A DNA stretch of 12,783 nucleotides from MGBC102946 sp022793145 (GCA_947426265.1 CANEDJ010000041.1:1-12783), one strand, 5' to 3'; shown: positions 1 to 6,531, counted from the first letter of the stretch. The notes: generated from the letters alone by a model not told the origin. Translations and numbers: made by a program.

Positions 1-42
1 GGTAGAATTAAATTATGATTAAAATGGTGCGGTTGAAATTAC

Positions 43-77
43 AATAAAGAAAACTCGAAACACAAAAATTCGAGTTT
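43..77 (-). terminator. Intrinsic terminator of ssrA
   Basis: On the minus strand the stem AAACTCGAA (77-69) pairs perfectly with TTCGAGTTT (59-51) across a 9-base loop, followed by the T-rich run TCTTTATT. It begins 11 bases past the tmRNA CCA end, which is the right place for tmRNA termination and 3' trimming. Positions 1-42 beyond it hold nothing I recognise. Confidence 0.85.
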
Positions 78-87
78 AGTATCAATC

Positions 88-459
88 TGGTGGAGATGAG
101 GAGAATTGAACTCCTGTCCAAAATATTCTCACAGAAAAGTTCTACAAGTTTAGTTAGTTCAAATATGTCCTAATATTAGATAGGAACTAACAACCCTAAT
201 ATTAGTAATCCTAATAAATTCGTCTTAGTTTTTAGGAGAAACTAAAATATATCCCACTCACTCGAGCCCTTTTAAATTCCCGTGGGAAAAGAATAAAAAA
301 GAGCTGTATTTGCTTAAATCCTATTAAGCGAAAGTTGGAGCGAAAGCCCCACTAAATACATTGTTTGATTTTTTTCCGTTTAATTTACGTTTGTACGTAA
401 CGTGTACCTCCGACTTGCCCTTTAAAGCCTAAATATTCTGTCGAAACCTGGACATCCCC
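88..459 (-). ncRNA. ssrA: Transfer-messenger RNA (tmRNA)
   Basis: tmRNA rescues stalled ribosomes together with SmpB: it is charged with alanine, enters the A site, and its internal frame adds a degradation tag. Read on the minus strand, the 5' end GGGGATG (459-453) pairs with CATCTCC, followed by A and an encoded CCA at 88-90, forming the 7-bp acceptor stem. The T-arm is AGGAG-TTCAATT-CTCCT. The 5' segment has the conserved GTTTCGAC block. P2 is visible as CAGAATATT (440-432) pairing with AATATTTTG (127-119), and P5 as TGTATTT pairing with AAATACA around the tag frame. A late pseudoknot stem GTTAGTTC/GAACTAAC also pairs perfectly. The length of 372 nt is normal for one-piece bacterial tmRNA. 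It lies directly after smpB, has its own promoter in the 38-base gap and its own terminator. Identification is very secure; the end coordinates come from the acceptor pairing. Confidence 0.97.
321..380 (-). other. tmRNA tag reading frame
   Basis: Inside the tmRNA, an open frame ends in tandem stops TAA TAG (326-321). Read backwards from the stops, the last 18 codons give NGKKSNNVFSGAFAPTFA. The resume codon cannot be fixed by eye, so the tag may begin a codon or two earlier or later than 380. The stop codon lies in a hairpin GCTTAA/TTAAGC, as expected for P5. The C-terminus is PTFA and not the ALAA usual in Bacillota and Proteobacteria. Confidence 0.8.
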
Positions 460-468
460 ATGTACTAA

Positions 469-497
469 ATTATAGCATAATAAAGTAGAATATACAA
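469..497 (-). promoter_or_regulatory. Promoter of ssrA (extended -10)
   Basis: Perfect TATAAT at 474-469 preceded by TG at the extended -10 position (TGCTATAAT). A weak -35, TTGTAT, lies at 497-492 with a 17-base spacer. The tmRNA 5' end at 459 is 10 bases downstream of the -10 box. The -35 abuts the smpB stop codon, so ssrA can be transcribed independently of smpB. Confidence 0.8.
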
Positions 498-938
498 CTA
501 CTTATATTTCATAGCCTTATCAAGTTCTCGCTTCATATCACGCTCTTTCATTGCTTCTCTTTTATCGTACAATTTTTTACCTTTTCCTACTCCAAGCAAT
601 ACCTTTGCATAATTTCCCTTTATATAAACTTTCAATGGGACTAGTGTAAACCCTTCCAAACGTACTTTATCATTTAATTTTAAAATTTCTTTTTTATGAA
701 GCAATAACTTCCTAGATCTCGTTTCATTATGATTAAAGATATTCCCATGAACATATTCACTAATATGCATATTTACCAAAAAAACTTCTCCATTACGAAC
801 AATTGCATAACTATCTTTTAAGTTCGCTTTTCCTATTCTTAAAGACTTAATCTCTGTTCCAGTAAGTACAATTCCAGTTTCAATAGTTTCTATAATGTCA
901 TAATCAAATTTTGCTTTTCTATTTTGAATTTCTATCAT
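498..938 (-). CDS. smpB: SsrA-binding protein SmpB
   Basis: SmpB binds the tRNA-like domain of tmRNA and delivers it to ribosomes stalled without a codon in the A site; its C-terminal tail lies in the empty mRNA channel. The 146-residue protein has the usual length and family blocks: NRKAKFDYDI near the start, GIVLTGTEIKSLR at about 22-34, DSYA at 42-45, VNMHI at 55-59, the RKLLLHKKEI stretch at about 76-85, and the basic tail with GKKLYDKRE at about 120-128 followed by KERD..KRE. The ATG is preceded by AGAGGTG at 6-base spacing. Its own sigma-A-like promoter lies in the gap behind the J-domain gene. The partner ssrA follows 38 bases downstream, the classic pairing in Bacillota. Confidence 0.98.
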   Translation of the reverse strand: MIEIQNRKAKFDYDIIETIETGIVLTGTEIKSLRIGKANLKDSYAIVRNGEVFLVNMHISEYVHGNIFNHNETRSRKLLLHKKEILKLNDKVRLEGFTLVPLKVYIKGNYAKVLLGVGKGKKLYDKREAMKERDMKRELDKAMKYK

Positions 939-961
939 AGTTTCACCTCTAATCTTTTTTT

Positions 962-990
962 ATCATATCACGTTCTCATTATTTTGTCTA
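962..990 (-). promoter_or_regulatory. Promoter of smpB
   Basis: TAGACA (-35, 990-985), a 17-base spacer, then TATGAT (-10, 967-962) with TG one base upstream of the -10. Each hexamer has one mismatch to consensus. The predicted start near 955 leaves a short leader containing the AGAGGTG ribosome-binding site. No terminator separates it from the upstream J-domain gene, so smpB may also receive read-through. Confidence 0.75.
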
Positions 991-1002
991 TGAAAAAGAA
1001 TA

Positions 1003-2022
1003 TCAAACTGATACTCTACTTCTTTCCCCATAACCACTTGTATAATCTGATGTCCTTGGTTGATATCCTAATCGTTCTCCAATAGAATTAAGTTCAATTT
1101 GAACTTGAGATAAAGCTGTCTGAATTGTTAATACTCTTGAATCTTTTCTAACAGCTTCTTTCAATGCTTTTTGATATTTCTCCAATTCCATCCTATTACG
1201 ATTTTGTTTTTCTTTATACATTCCTATCATCATATTATATTTGGCATTTATTTGTGCTTCCTCTTGTTCAAGCTTCTGTTTCAACATTTCCCTCTTTCTT
1301 TGAGTAATAAACCGTTTACTAGCTTTAGAAACATAGCTTTGTTGAGCATTCACTAAATCTACATTCCGTTTTACCTCAAGCGATGCAATTTTTGAAGAAA
1401 GATTTCTAAAATCAATATTCAACTGAACTTCATTTGTTGGACCTTTTTTCATAAACTCAATCGTTGCATCTTGTTCTGCAGTTCTTAAATCTTTTTCTAA
1501 TTTATCTCTTTTTGACTTCAATTTCCAATAATCTTGTTTTAACCTTTGATTTGTATCTGTTGTAAAACTTCCAGAAAAAGAATATCCACTTTTAAAAATG
1601 CTTTTCATTAATTCATCAAGTTGCTTCATTAATATTTGTTCCATAATTTTTTGAGCATCCGATTTTTCAACTGTTCTTTCCCCTTTTTCTTTATCCTCTG
1701 ATTTATAATGGTTTTGAACATTATCTGAAGTAAAACCAGAAGCTTTAGAATATGAAGACTTATTATTAATAATGTTTGATGCTTCTCTTCGCTGCGCTAA
1801 ATCTTTATCATAATCAGCACGCTTTCCTTTACTTAATTTTCCATATGCCTCATTATACTCTCTTACTAATTTTTCACATTTTTGCCTTTCTTCCTCTGTC
1901 AAATCTTTTAAAGATGTCGTATCACTATGAACATTTTTTATTAAAGTATGATATTGTCTTTTGATTTCTTCATCTGTCGCAGTTGGACTTACTCCTAATA
2001 TTTCATACGCTGTCTTTTCCAT
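1003..2022 (-). CDS. J-domain protein with degenerate HPD motif and coiled-coil tail
   Basis: This 339-residue protein starts with a J-domain (about residues 3-74: YEILGVSPTATDEEIKRQY, then helix IV with GKRADYD). It has no Gly/Phe zinc-finger region, so it is a class III (DnaJ-like) protein and not DnaJ. The HPD tripeptide that stimulates DnaK ATPase in the family is HSD here (residues 32-34). A polar low-complexity linker (about 80-125) leads to a long charged helical region (about 155-315) that looks like coiled coil, rich in Lys, Glu and Gln. There is no membrane segment. The ATG lies 20 bases inside rnr and has a strong GAGGAGG 6-9 bases upstream, so its translation is probably coupled to rnr. 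Its partner and role are unknown. The domain call is firm; the function is not. Confidence 0.85.
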   Translation of the reverse strand: MEKTAYEILGVSPTATDEEIKRQYHTLIKNVHSDTTSLKDLTEEERQKCEKLVREYNEAYGKLSKGKRADYDKDLAQRREASNIINNKSSYSKASGFTSDNVQNHYKSEDKEKGERTVEKSDAQKIMEQILMKQLDELMKSIFKSGYSFSGSFTTDTNQRLKQDYWKLKSKRDKLEKDLRTAEQDATIEFMKKGPTNEVQLNIDFRNLSSKIASLEVKRNVDLVNAQQSYVSKASKRFITQRKREMLKQKLEQEEAQINAKYNMMIGMYKEKQNRNRMELEKYQKALKEAVRKDSRVLTIQTALSQVQIELNSIGERLGYQPRTSDYTSGYGERSRVSV

Positions 2023-4123
2023 TTACTTCCTCCTCTGTAATAATAAAATCTACAGTTTTTGCTTCTTTATTTGCAGCTAAAACGGTTACATTCACTGTAT
2101 CTCCCAAACGGTACCCTCGTTTATCCTTTTCTCCATGAATAGAAAATGTCGCTTCATCAAAGAAATAAAGATCTCCTTTTATACTATCGACACGTACTAG
2201 ACCTTCTACTAGATTTGGAAGCTCTACAAACATTCCAAAACTCATAACACTACTTACTATTCCAGTATATTTTTCTCCAATATGATCCATCATGTATTCA
2301 GCTTTCTTCATATCATCCACTTCACGTTCACATTCAATAGAAGTACGCTCCATTTCTGATGTATGTTCTCCTATAAAAGTTAATTTATTATCCCAATAAT
2401 TGATGGTATCTCTATCCATTTTATTTTGAAACAAATAAAGTCGTAACAATCTATGAACTGTTGTATCAGGATAACGCCTAATCGGAGATGTAAAATGTGT
2501 ATAATATTTACTAGCCAAACCGAAATGTCCAATATTGTTTTTATCATACACAGCTTTCTGCATGCTTCTAAGTAACATAGAAGACAAAATATGAAATTCT
2601 TTTTTATCCTTTAATTGTTCTAGAATATATTGCATAGTTTTAGGATGAATATCTTTTACTTTACCATGTATGGAATAACCTAAAATGCCAATAAAGTCTA
2701 AAAATTTTTGAATTTTCTCTTCACTTGGCTCTCCATGTATACGATACAAAAATGGAAGTTCCATAAAATAAATATGAGTTGCAACAGTCTCATTAGCTAC
2801 AATCATAAAATCTTCTATCAATTTTTCTCCTGTTCCACGATTACGAAGTACCACATCGATTGCTTTGCCTGATTCATCTACAATAATTTTAGATTCATCT
2901 ATTTCAAAATCAATATATCCTCTAGATTCTTTTTCTTTTCTTAAAATTTGTGCAAGTTCTTCCATTAACTTCAATTCTTCTACAAACTCTTCATAACCTT
3001 CTGGTATTTCGTTTTCTTCTAAGATTTTATTAACACATTTATAAGTCATTTGTTTTCTAGAACGAATTACACTTTCAAAAATCTCATAATCTAAAACTTT
3101 TCCTTTGGAATCAATTTCCATAACACAAGACATTGATAACCGATCTACATTAGGATTTAAAGAACAAATTCCATTTGAAAGCTTATGAGGAAGCATAGGA
3201 ATAACACGATCAGCTAAATAAACACTAGTTCCTCTTTCATACGCTTCTTCATCCAAAGGAGTTCCAGCTTTCACATAATAACTAACATCTGCAATATGAA
3301 CTCCTAATTCATAATTTCCATTTTCTAATTTTTTAATCGAAATTGCATCATCAATATCTTTTGTATCATCACCATCAATTGTAAAAATAGATTCTTCCCT
3401 TAAATCTCTTCTACCTACTATTTCTTCTGCTTTTACTGAATCTGGCAAGGCTTCTACTTGTTCCATTACTTCTTCTGGAAAAGTATCATGAATTCTGAGT
3501 TTTGCTACAATTGATAAAATATCTACTCCTGGATCATTTTTATGTCCTAGAATTTTAATGACTTCACCTTTATAATGATTGTCTTTTAATTTTCCAAGAA
3601 CTTTTACTAAAACTTTATGTCCTGGCATCGCACTCATTGATTTGTCTTTATCAATTTCAATCTCTAACTTTACTTTTTCATCATCTAAATCAATATGACC
3701 TTTTCCATCTTTAAGATAAAATTCTCCTACCATCTCTTTGATTTCGCGATTGACAATTCGAACAATGCGTCCTTCTAAATCCATTCCTTTTTTACTTGTA
3801 ATTTCTACAACTACTTTGTCCCCATGGATTGCATTATTCATATTACTAGGAGCAACAAAAACATCCTCGTTTCCTTCAATATCAACAAATCCAAATCCTT
3901 TTTTATTAGCAAGCAAAGTCCCCAATTTTAGATGACTATTATGAAACAATAAATAACTATCCTTTTTCGTGCGATAAATTTTTAAGTTATCTTCTAGTCT
4001 ATTTAAACACTTTAACAATTCTTTTAATTCATCTACAGTTTTTAGTCCTAATGCATCATTTAATTCATACACTGTAAAAGCTCTATTATCTTGTTTTAAA
4101 ATATCTAAAATTTGTTCTTCCAT
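2003..4123 (-). CDS. rnr: Ribonuclease R (3'-5' exoribonuclease)
   Basis: RNase R degrades structured RNA processively from the 3' end and removes nonstop mRNA after trans-translation, fitting its place upstream of smpB-ssrA. The 706 residues show the full family order: an N-terminal helical/winged-helix region (about 1-60), two cold-shock domains (about 65-125 and 130-195), the RNB catalytic domain (about 235-565) and an S1 domain (about 615-700). The metal-binding acidic cluster IDGDDTKDIDDA spans 249-260 and includes D250, D256, D258 and D259. FTSPIRRYPD is at 544-553, and S1 begins YTGIVSSVMSFGMFVEL. There is no long lysine-rich tail like that of E. coli RNase R. The ATG follows AGGTGA at about 7 bases and has its own promoter. 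It starts the rnr-J-protein transcription unit. Confidence 0.98.
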   Translation of the reverse strand: MEEQILDILKQDNRAFTVYELNDALGLKTVDELKELLKCLNRLEDNLKIYRTKKDSYLLFHNSHLKLGTLLANKKGFGFVDIEGNEDVFVAPSNMNNAIHGDKVVVEITSKKGMDLEGRIVRIVNREIKEMVGEFYLKDGKGHIDLDDEKVKLEIEIDKDKSMSAMPGHKVLVKVLGKLKDNHYKGEVIKILGHKNDPGVDILSIVAKLRIHDTFPEEVMEQVEALPDSVKAEEIVGRRDLREESIFTIDGDDTKDIDDAISIKKLENGNYELGVHIADVSYYVKAGTPLDEEAYERGTSVYLADRVIPMLPHKLSNGICSLNPNVDRLSMSCVMEIDSKGKVLDYEIFESVIRSRKQMTYKCVNKILEENEIPEGYEEFVEELKLMEELAQILRKEKESRGYIDFEIDESKIIVDESGKAIDVVLRNRGTGEKLIEDFMIVANETVATHIYFMELPFLYRIHGEPSEEKIQKFLDFIGILGYSIHGKVKDIHPKTMQYILEQLKDKKEFHILSSMLLRSMQKAVYDKNNIGHFGLASKYYTHFTSPIRRYPDTTVHRLLRLYLFQNKMDRDTINYWDNKLTFIGEHTSEMERTSIECEREVDDMKKAEYMMDHIGEKYTGIVSSVMSFGMFVELPNLVEGLVRVDSIKGDLYFFDEATFSIHGEKDKRGYRLGDTVNVTVLAANKEAKTVDFIITEEEVNGKDSV

Positions 4124-4144
4124 ACCAATTCACCTCATAATTCT

Positions 4145-4174
4145 ATTATAAATGAAATATTCATTCAAACTCAA
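4145..4174 (-). promoter_or_regulatory. Promoter of rnr
   Basis: Perfect TATAAT at 4150-4145 and a TTGAGT -35 at 4174-4169 with an 18-base spacer. It lies about 22 bases upstream of the rnr ATG, in the only gap between rnr and the rmuC operon. Confidence 0.65.
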
Positions 4175-4204
4175 GAAATTAACAATTTCCACATTACAAA
4201 TTGT
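4175..4204 (-). repeat. Overlapping AT-rich inverted repeats after the rmuC operon
   Basis: On the minus strand ACAATTT (4204-4198) can pair with AAATTGT (4188-4182), while GAAATT (4189-4184) can pair with AATTTC (4180-4175). The two stems share an arm and exclude each other. The position, 15 bases after the last gene of the operon, suits a terminator, but there is no GC pairing of note and the following T-run is weak. It could equally be chance in AT-rich DNA. Confidence 0.3.
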
Positions 4205-4218
4205 CACTTTATTGACTA

Positions 4219-4497
4219 CTATTTTCGGAATAAAAAATAACTGCCAATGAAAAATAAAGTTTCAAACAAAAATGTTAAAAAGGCCAACATTAATACTTGT
4301 ATTTTAGCAGAATCTCGTCTATCGCTCTCATACATTTTAGAAGCGATTCCAGAGACTGATTTCTGAAATGTTTTTGAAGCTCCTGGATAAGCAGAAGGAA
4401 TATTATTATTTGAAGAAATCTCTTTTTTAGCTAATAATTCTCTTCTTAATTTTTTTAATTCTTGAAGCCATGCTTCTCTTCTTTTTGTATCATTCAT
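4219..4497 (-). CDS. Small single-pass membrane protein, unrecognised
   Basis: I do not recognise this family. The frame can be extended upstream to 4560, but I choose the ATG at 4497-4495 because it has GGGTG just upstream and overlaps the stop of the preceding gene (ATGAATGA), a typical translational-coupling arrangement. The longer starts lack a ribosome-binding site. The 92-residue product has a charged helical N-terminus (MNDTKRREAWLQELKKLRRE), a polar middle with Asn and Ser runs, then one hydrophobic segment at about residues 69-90 ending in RK. This topology suggests a C-terminally anchored protein, probably with a cytoplasmic N-terminal domain. It is the last gene of the rmuC operon, and a link to the membrane protein upstream is only inferred from position. 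Confidence 0.65.
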   Translation of the reverse strand: MNDTKRREAWLQELKKLRRELLAKKEISSNNNIPSAYPGASKTFQKSVSGIASKMYESDRRDSAKIQVLMLAFLTFLFETLFFIGSYFLFRK

Positions 4498-5113
4498 ATT
4501 TACACCCAAATTCTTTTTCATAATGATAGAAAAATAATTTCTTTCTTGTACTTTTTTCAAATCTGTAATAAATGGAAACCAAAATTGCTCCTAAACAAGC
4601 TACAATCATATCTTTCATAGTATCTGCTACTCCTGTTTCAATTACTTTTTGAGTATCCCCACCAGATATTTGATCCATAGTAAATTCAAAAAATTCCCAA
4701 AATGATGCTACCATCAAAGAAAATGCTATCATAAAAAAGATATTAAACGCAATTGATTGATGGTCATATTTTTGAAACCAAACTAGAACTGCTATTCCAA
4801 ATAAAGCGGTTAAAATCCCAGAAACAAAATGGACAAAAGAATCAAACCAATAAATACTTGCATATAAGTTTACAATACTTCCTAAAAATTGAGCAAGAAA
4901 TAAAAAGATAAGATAAACACATTCTACACGTTCTGGAATTTGTACTTTAAAAATAGAACGTACTACCTTTGGAATCCAGACTGTTAAATAAAGAGATAGT
5001 GTCACTAAAATTCTCCCATGATGTCCAGACAATATCATCTGTAATAAAAAGCCAGAATTAAGCAACAATATCAAACTAATAACTAACTGATTCCATTTCT
5101 TCATCTTCATCAT
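4490..5113 (-). CDS. Polytopic membrane protein, YjdF/DUF2238-like
   Basis: A hydrophobic protein of 207 residues with about five to six membrane segments. Conserved-looking acidic and His positions sit at helix ends: WFDSFVHFVSG (D91, H95), ASFWEFFEFTMDQISGG (E140, E143, D147) and DTMKDMIVACLG (D164, D168). This D..H, E..E, D...D pattern resembles the YjdF/DUF2238 family of uncharacterised membrane proteins; I recognise it from motif memory only. The frame reaches a TTG at 5152, but the ATG at 5113-5111 has GGAG 10 bases upstream and is preferred. It still overlaps the rmuC end by 38 bases, and its own end overlaps the next gene. Function unknown; the buried charges would suit a metal or small-molecule site, which is inference. 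Confidence 0.7.
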   Translation of the reverse strand: MMKMKKWNQLVISLILLLNSGFLLQMILSGHHGRILVTLSLYLTVWIPKVVRSIFKVQIPERVECVYLIFLFLAQFLGSIVNLYASIYWFDSFVHFVSGILTALFGIAVLVWFQKYDHQSIAFNIFFMIAFSLMVASFWEFFEFTMDQISGGDTQKVIETGVADTMKDMIVACLGAILVSIYYRFEKSTRKKLFFYHYEKEFGCKYE

Positions 5114-6170
5114 ATTCAATTTTCTCCATTTCTGCTTTGCTAATTGAATCAAACTTTGTTGTAATTTTATTTGTTGTTGTGTGAATATCTTTTACATCAC
5201 GACTAACACTCTCAATACTTCTAGATAATTTGTCCCAACGTTCTTTATAACGTTTAAATTCAACTCCTAATATTTGTAATTCTTTCTGAATTTCCCTAGC
5301 ATACTTATCACGATCCATATTTTTCATAATAATTTCTATTGTTGTTAGCGTGCTAATCAAAGTAGTAGGAGAAGTAATCCACACTCTTCTTTGATAAGCA
5401 TAATCAATAATATCCTGATGATAAGCATTAATTTCTGCAAATATTGCTTCTGCTGGTAAAAATAAAATTGCTTGATCAGAGGTAACACCTGGAATGATAT
5501 ATTTATCTGCTATTGCATCTATATGCTTTTTCATATCCGCTTTAAACAGCTTTTCCGCATTTCCTCTTACTATCTCACTATTATTTTTATTTACCATCGC
5601 TTGATAATTTTCTAGTGGGAATTTAGAATCAATTGCAATATTTCCTAATGGTTCAGGAGCAAATAACATGCAATCAGCAATTGTACCATTTTCTAATTTA
5701 TATTGTAACTCATAAATCCTTGTATTATTCTCTCCAAACACACTAACTAAAATATGTTTTAAGTTAACTTCTCCAAAAATACCTCTCGTTTTCTTATCTG
5801 TCAAAACACTTTGTAAAGAAACAATATCATTTGATAACAAATCTATTTTTTTCTGAGCCTCATCTATTTTTGAAAGACGCTCTAATACATTGACAAATGT
5901 TTTATTTGTTTTTTCGAAGTTTTCATCCAAACGTTCATTGACTTTTTCATTAATCAAAAAAAGACGATTTTCTAATTTACCATTTAATTCATTAAAATCT
6001 TTATTTAAATCTTGTGTCAGATTTTTATTAAATTCACTTAATTCTTTTACAACAGTAGTTTCCATTTTGCCTAATCGCTCTGTAATATTAGATTCATTAA
6101 TATTTTTTGTAAGAGAAATAATTGACACAATTAAAATTATAACTAATAAAGCAATTATAACATATTCCAT
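5076..6170 (-). CDS. rmuC: RmuC-family DNA recombination protein
   Basis: RmuC limits inversion at short inverted repeats in E. coli and is predicted to be a nuclease of the PD-(D/E)XK fold; its exact reaction is not settled. The 364-residue protein has one N-terminal membrane helix (about 3-20), a long coiled coil (about 25-125) and the RmuC domain (about 127-320). Visible family blocks are RGIFGEVNL (129-137), TIADCMLFAPEP (163-174), IAIDSKFPLENY (178-189), LPAEAIFAEI (238-247) and the helix with RRVWITSPTTL. These carry the acidic and Lys residues expected of the nuclease core. The C-terminus is very acidic. AGGTGAG stands 5-6 bases before the ATG. It leads a three-gene operon with overlapping frames. 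Confidence 0.94.
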   Translation of the reverse strand: MEYVIIALLVIILIVSIISLTKNINESNITERLGKMETTVVKELSEFNKNLTQDLNKDFNELNGKLENRLFLINEKVNERLDENFEKTNKTFVNVLERLSKIDEAQKKIDLLSNDIVSLQSVLTDKKTRGIFGEVNLKHILVSVFGENNTRIYELQYKLENGTIADCMLFAPEPLGNIAIDSKFPLENYQAMVNKNNSEIVRGNAEKLFKADMKKHIDAIADKYIIPGVTSDQAILFLPAEAIFAEINAYHQDIIDYAYQRRVWITSPTTLISTLTTIEIIMKNMDRDKYAREIQKELQILGVEFKRYKERWDKLSRSIESVSRDVKDIHTTTNKITTKFDSISKAEMEKIEYDEDEEMESVSY

Positions 6171-6189
6171 ATTCTCACCTACTATTTAT

Positions 6190-6198
6190 ATTATATCA
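6190..6198 (-). promoter_or_regulatory. Extended -10 promoter of the rmuC operon
   Basis: TGATATAAT, a perfect -10 with TG in the extended position. No good -35 is found at 16-18 bases; that position is covered by the 10-base palindrome AGGAATTCCT (6209-6218), which could be an operator or chance. The predicted start gives a leader of about 15 bases with the AGGTGAG ribosome-binding site. Confidence 0.6.
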
Positions 6199-6252
6199 TA
6201 TAGAATAAAGGAATTCCTAATATTCAATACTGATTATTTGACAAAATGTAAA

Positions 6253-6277
6253 GAAAAAAGACAGCTTAAGCTGCTTT
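6253..6277 (-). terminator. Intrinsic terminator fused to the rpmE stop codon
   Basis: On the minus strand CAGCTTAAGCTG is self-complementary and contains the rpmE TAA. The stem extends as AAAGCAGC with GCTGTCTTT if one T is bulged, giving about 8 bp and a TTAA loop, followed by TTTCTTT. The last codons of rpmE (Lys-Ala-Ala) thus form the 5' arm of the terminator. Confidence 0.8.
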
Positions 6278-6478
6278 TCCATCAAAACCATATTTGCGGT
6301 TAAATTTTTCAACACGTCCTGTTTTTGCTGTTTGACCCTGTTTTCCAGTAAAGAATGGATGACATTTATCACAAACTTCTAAATGTAATTCTTCTTTATT
6401 TGATCTTACAGTAAATGTATTTCCACAAGCACATGTTACTTTAGTATCCATATATTCTGGATGAATTCCTTTTTTCAT
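6266..6478 (-). CDS. rpmE: 50S ribosomal protein L31 (zinc-binding C+ form)
   Basis: L31 bridges the central protuberance of the large subunit and the small-subunit head. I choose the ATG at 6478-6476 because AAGGAG lies 7 bases upstream and the product then has the family length of 70 residues; the longer frame to 6505 would add nine residues that overlap a leader hairpin. MKKGIHPEY opens the family. The zinc ligands are all present: C16 and C18 (CAC), C36 and C39 (CDKC), so this is the zinc-dependent C+ form. TGKQG and GRVEKFNRKYG are the usual C-terminal blocks. The gene is monocistronic, with its own promoter, leader and terminator. Its position downstream of fba and murA matches the fbaA-murZ-rho-rpmE order of Bacillus, without rho. 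Confidence 0.97.
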   Translation of the reverse strand: MKKGIHPEYMDTKVTCACGNTFTVRSNKEELHLEVCDKCHPFFTGKQGQTAKTGRVEKFNRKYGFDGKAA

Positions 6479-6496
6479 GTTTCTGCTCCTTCCGCC

Positions 6497-6514
6497 ATGA
6501 CACATTCATGTCAT
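6497..6514 (-). promoter_or_regulatory. Leader hairpin of rpmE mRNA
   Basis: In the predicted 47-base leader, ATGACA and TGTCAT pair perfectly around a TGAATG loop. The hairpin ends about 12 bases before the AAGGAG. L31 genes are known to carry autoregulatory leader RNAs in several phyla, so this could be an L31-binding leader. I see only the hairpin and cannot match it to a described motif. Confidence 0.45.
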
Positions 6515-6531
6515 AGAAATATTACTGCTAT

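Noticed and set aside
1..42. CAACCGCACCA on the minus strand resembling a tRNA 3' end.
   Set aside because: There is no T-arm or acceptor partner and the ssrA terminator immediately precedes it.
51..130. Possible phage or island attachment site, since the tmRNA 3' end is a common integration target.
   Set aside because: No direct repeat of the tmRNA 3' end, no integrase and no foreign-looking DNA in the window.
5890..6303. Plus-strand open frame of 137 codons over rmuC and the rpmE end, and the other plus-strand frames at 1171-1356, 1776-1964, 3738-3935, 8720-9374, 10528-10725 and 11708-11896.
   Set aside because: They are antisense to well-identified genes, have no ribosome-binding site of note and show composition typical of shadows in AT-rich DNA.
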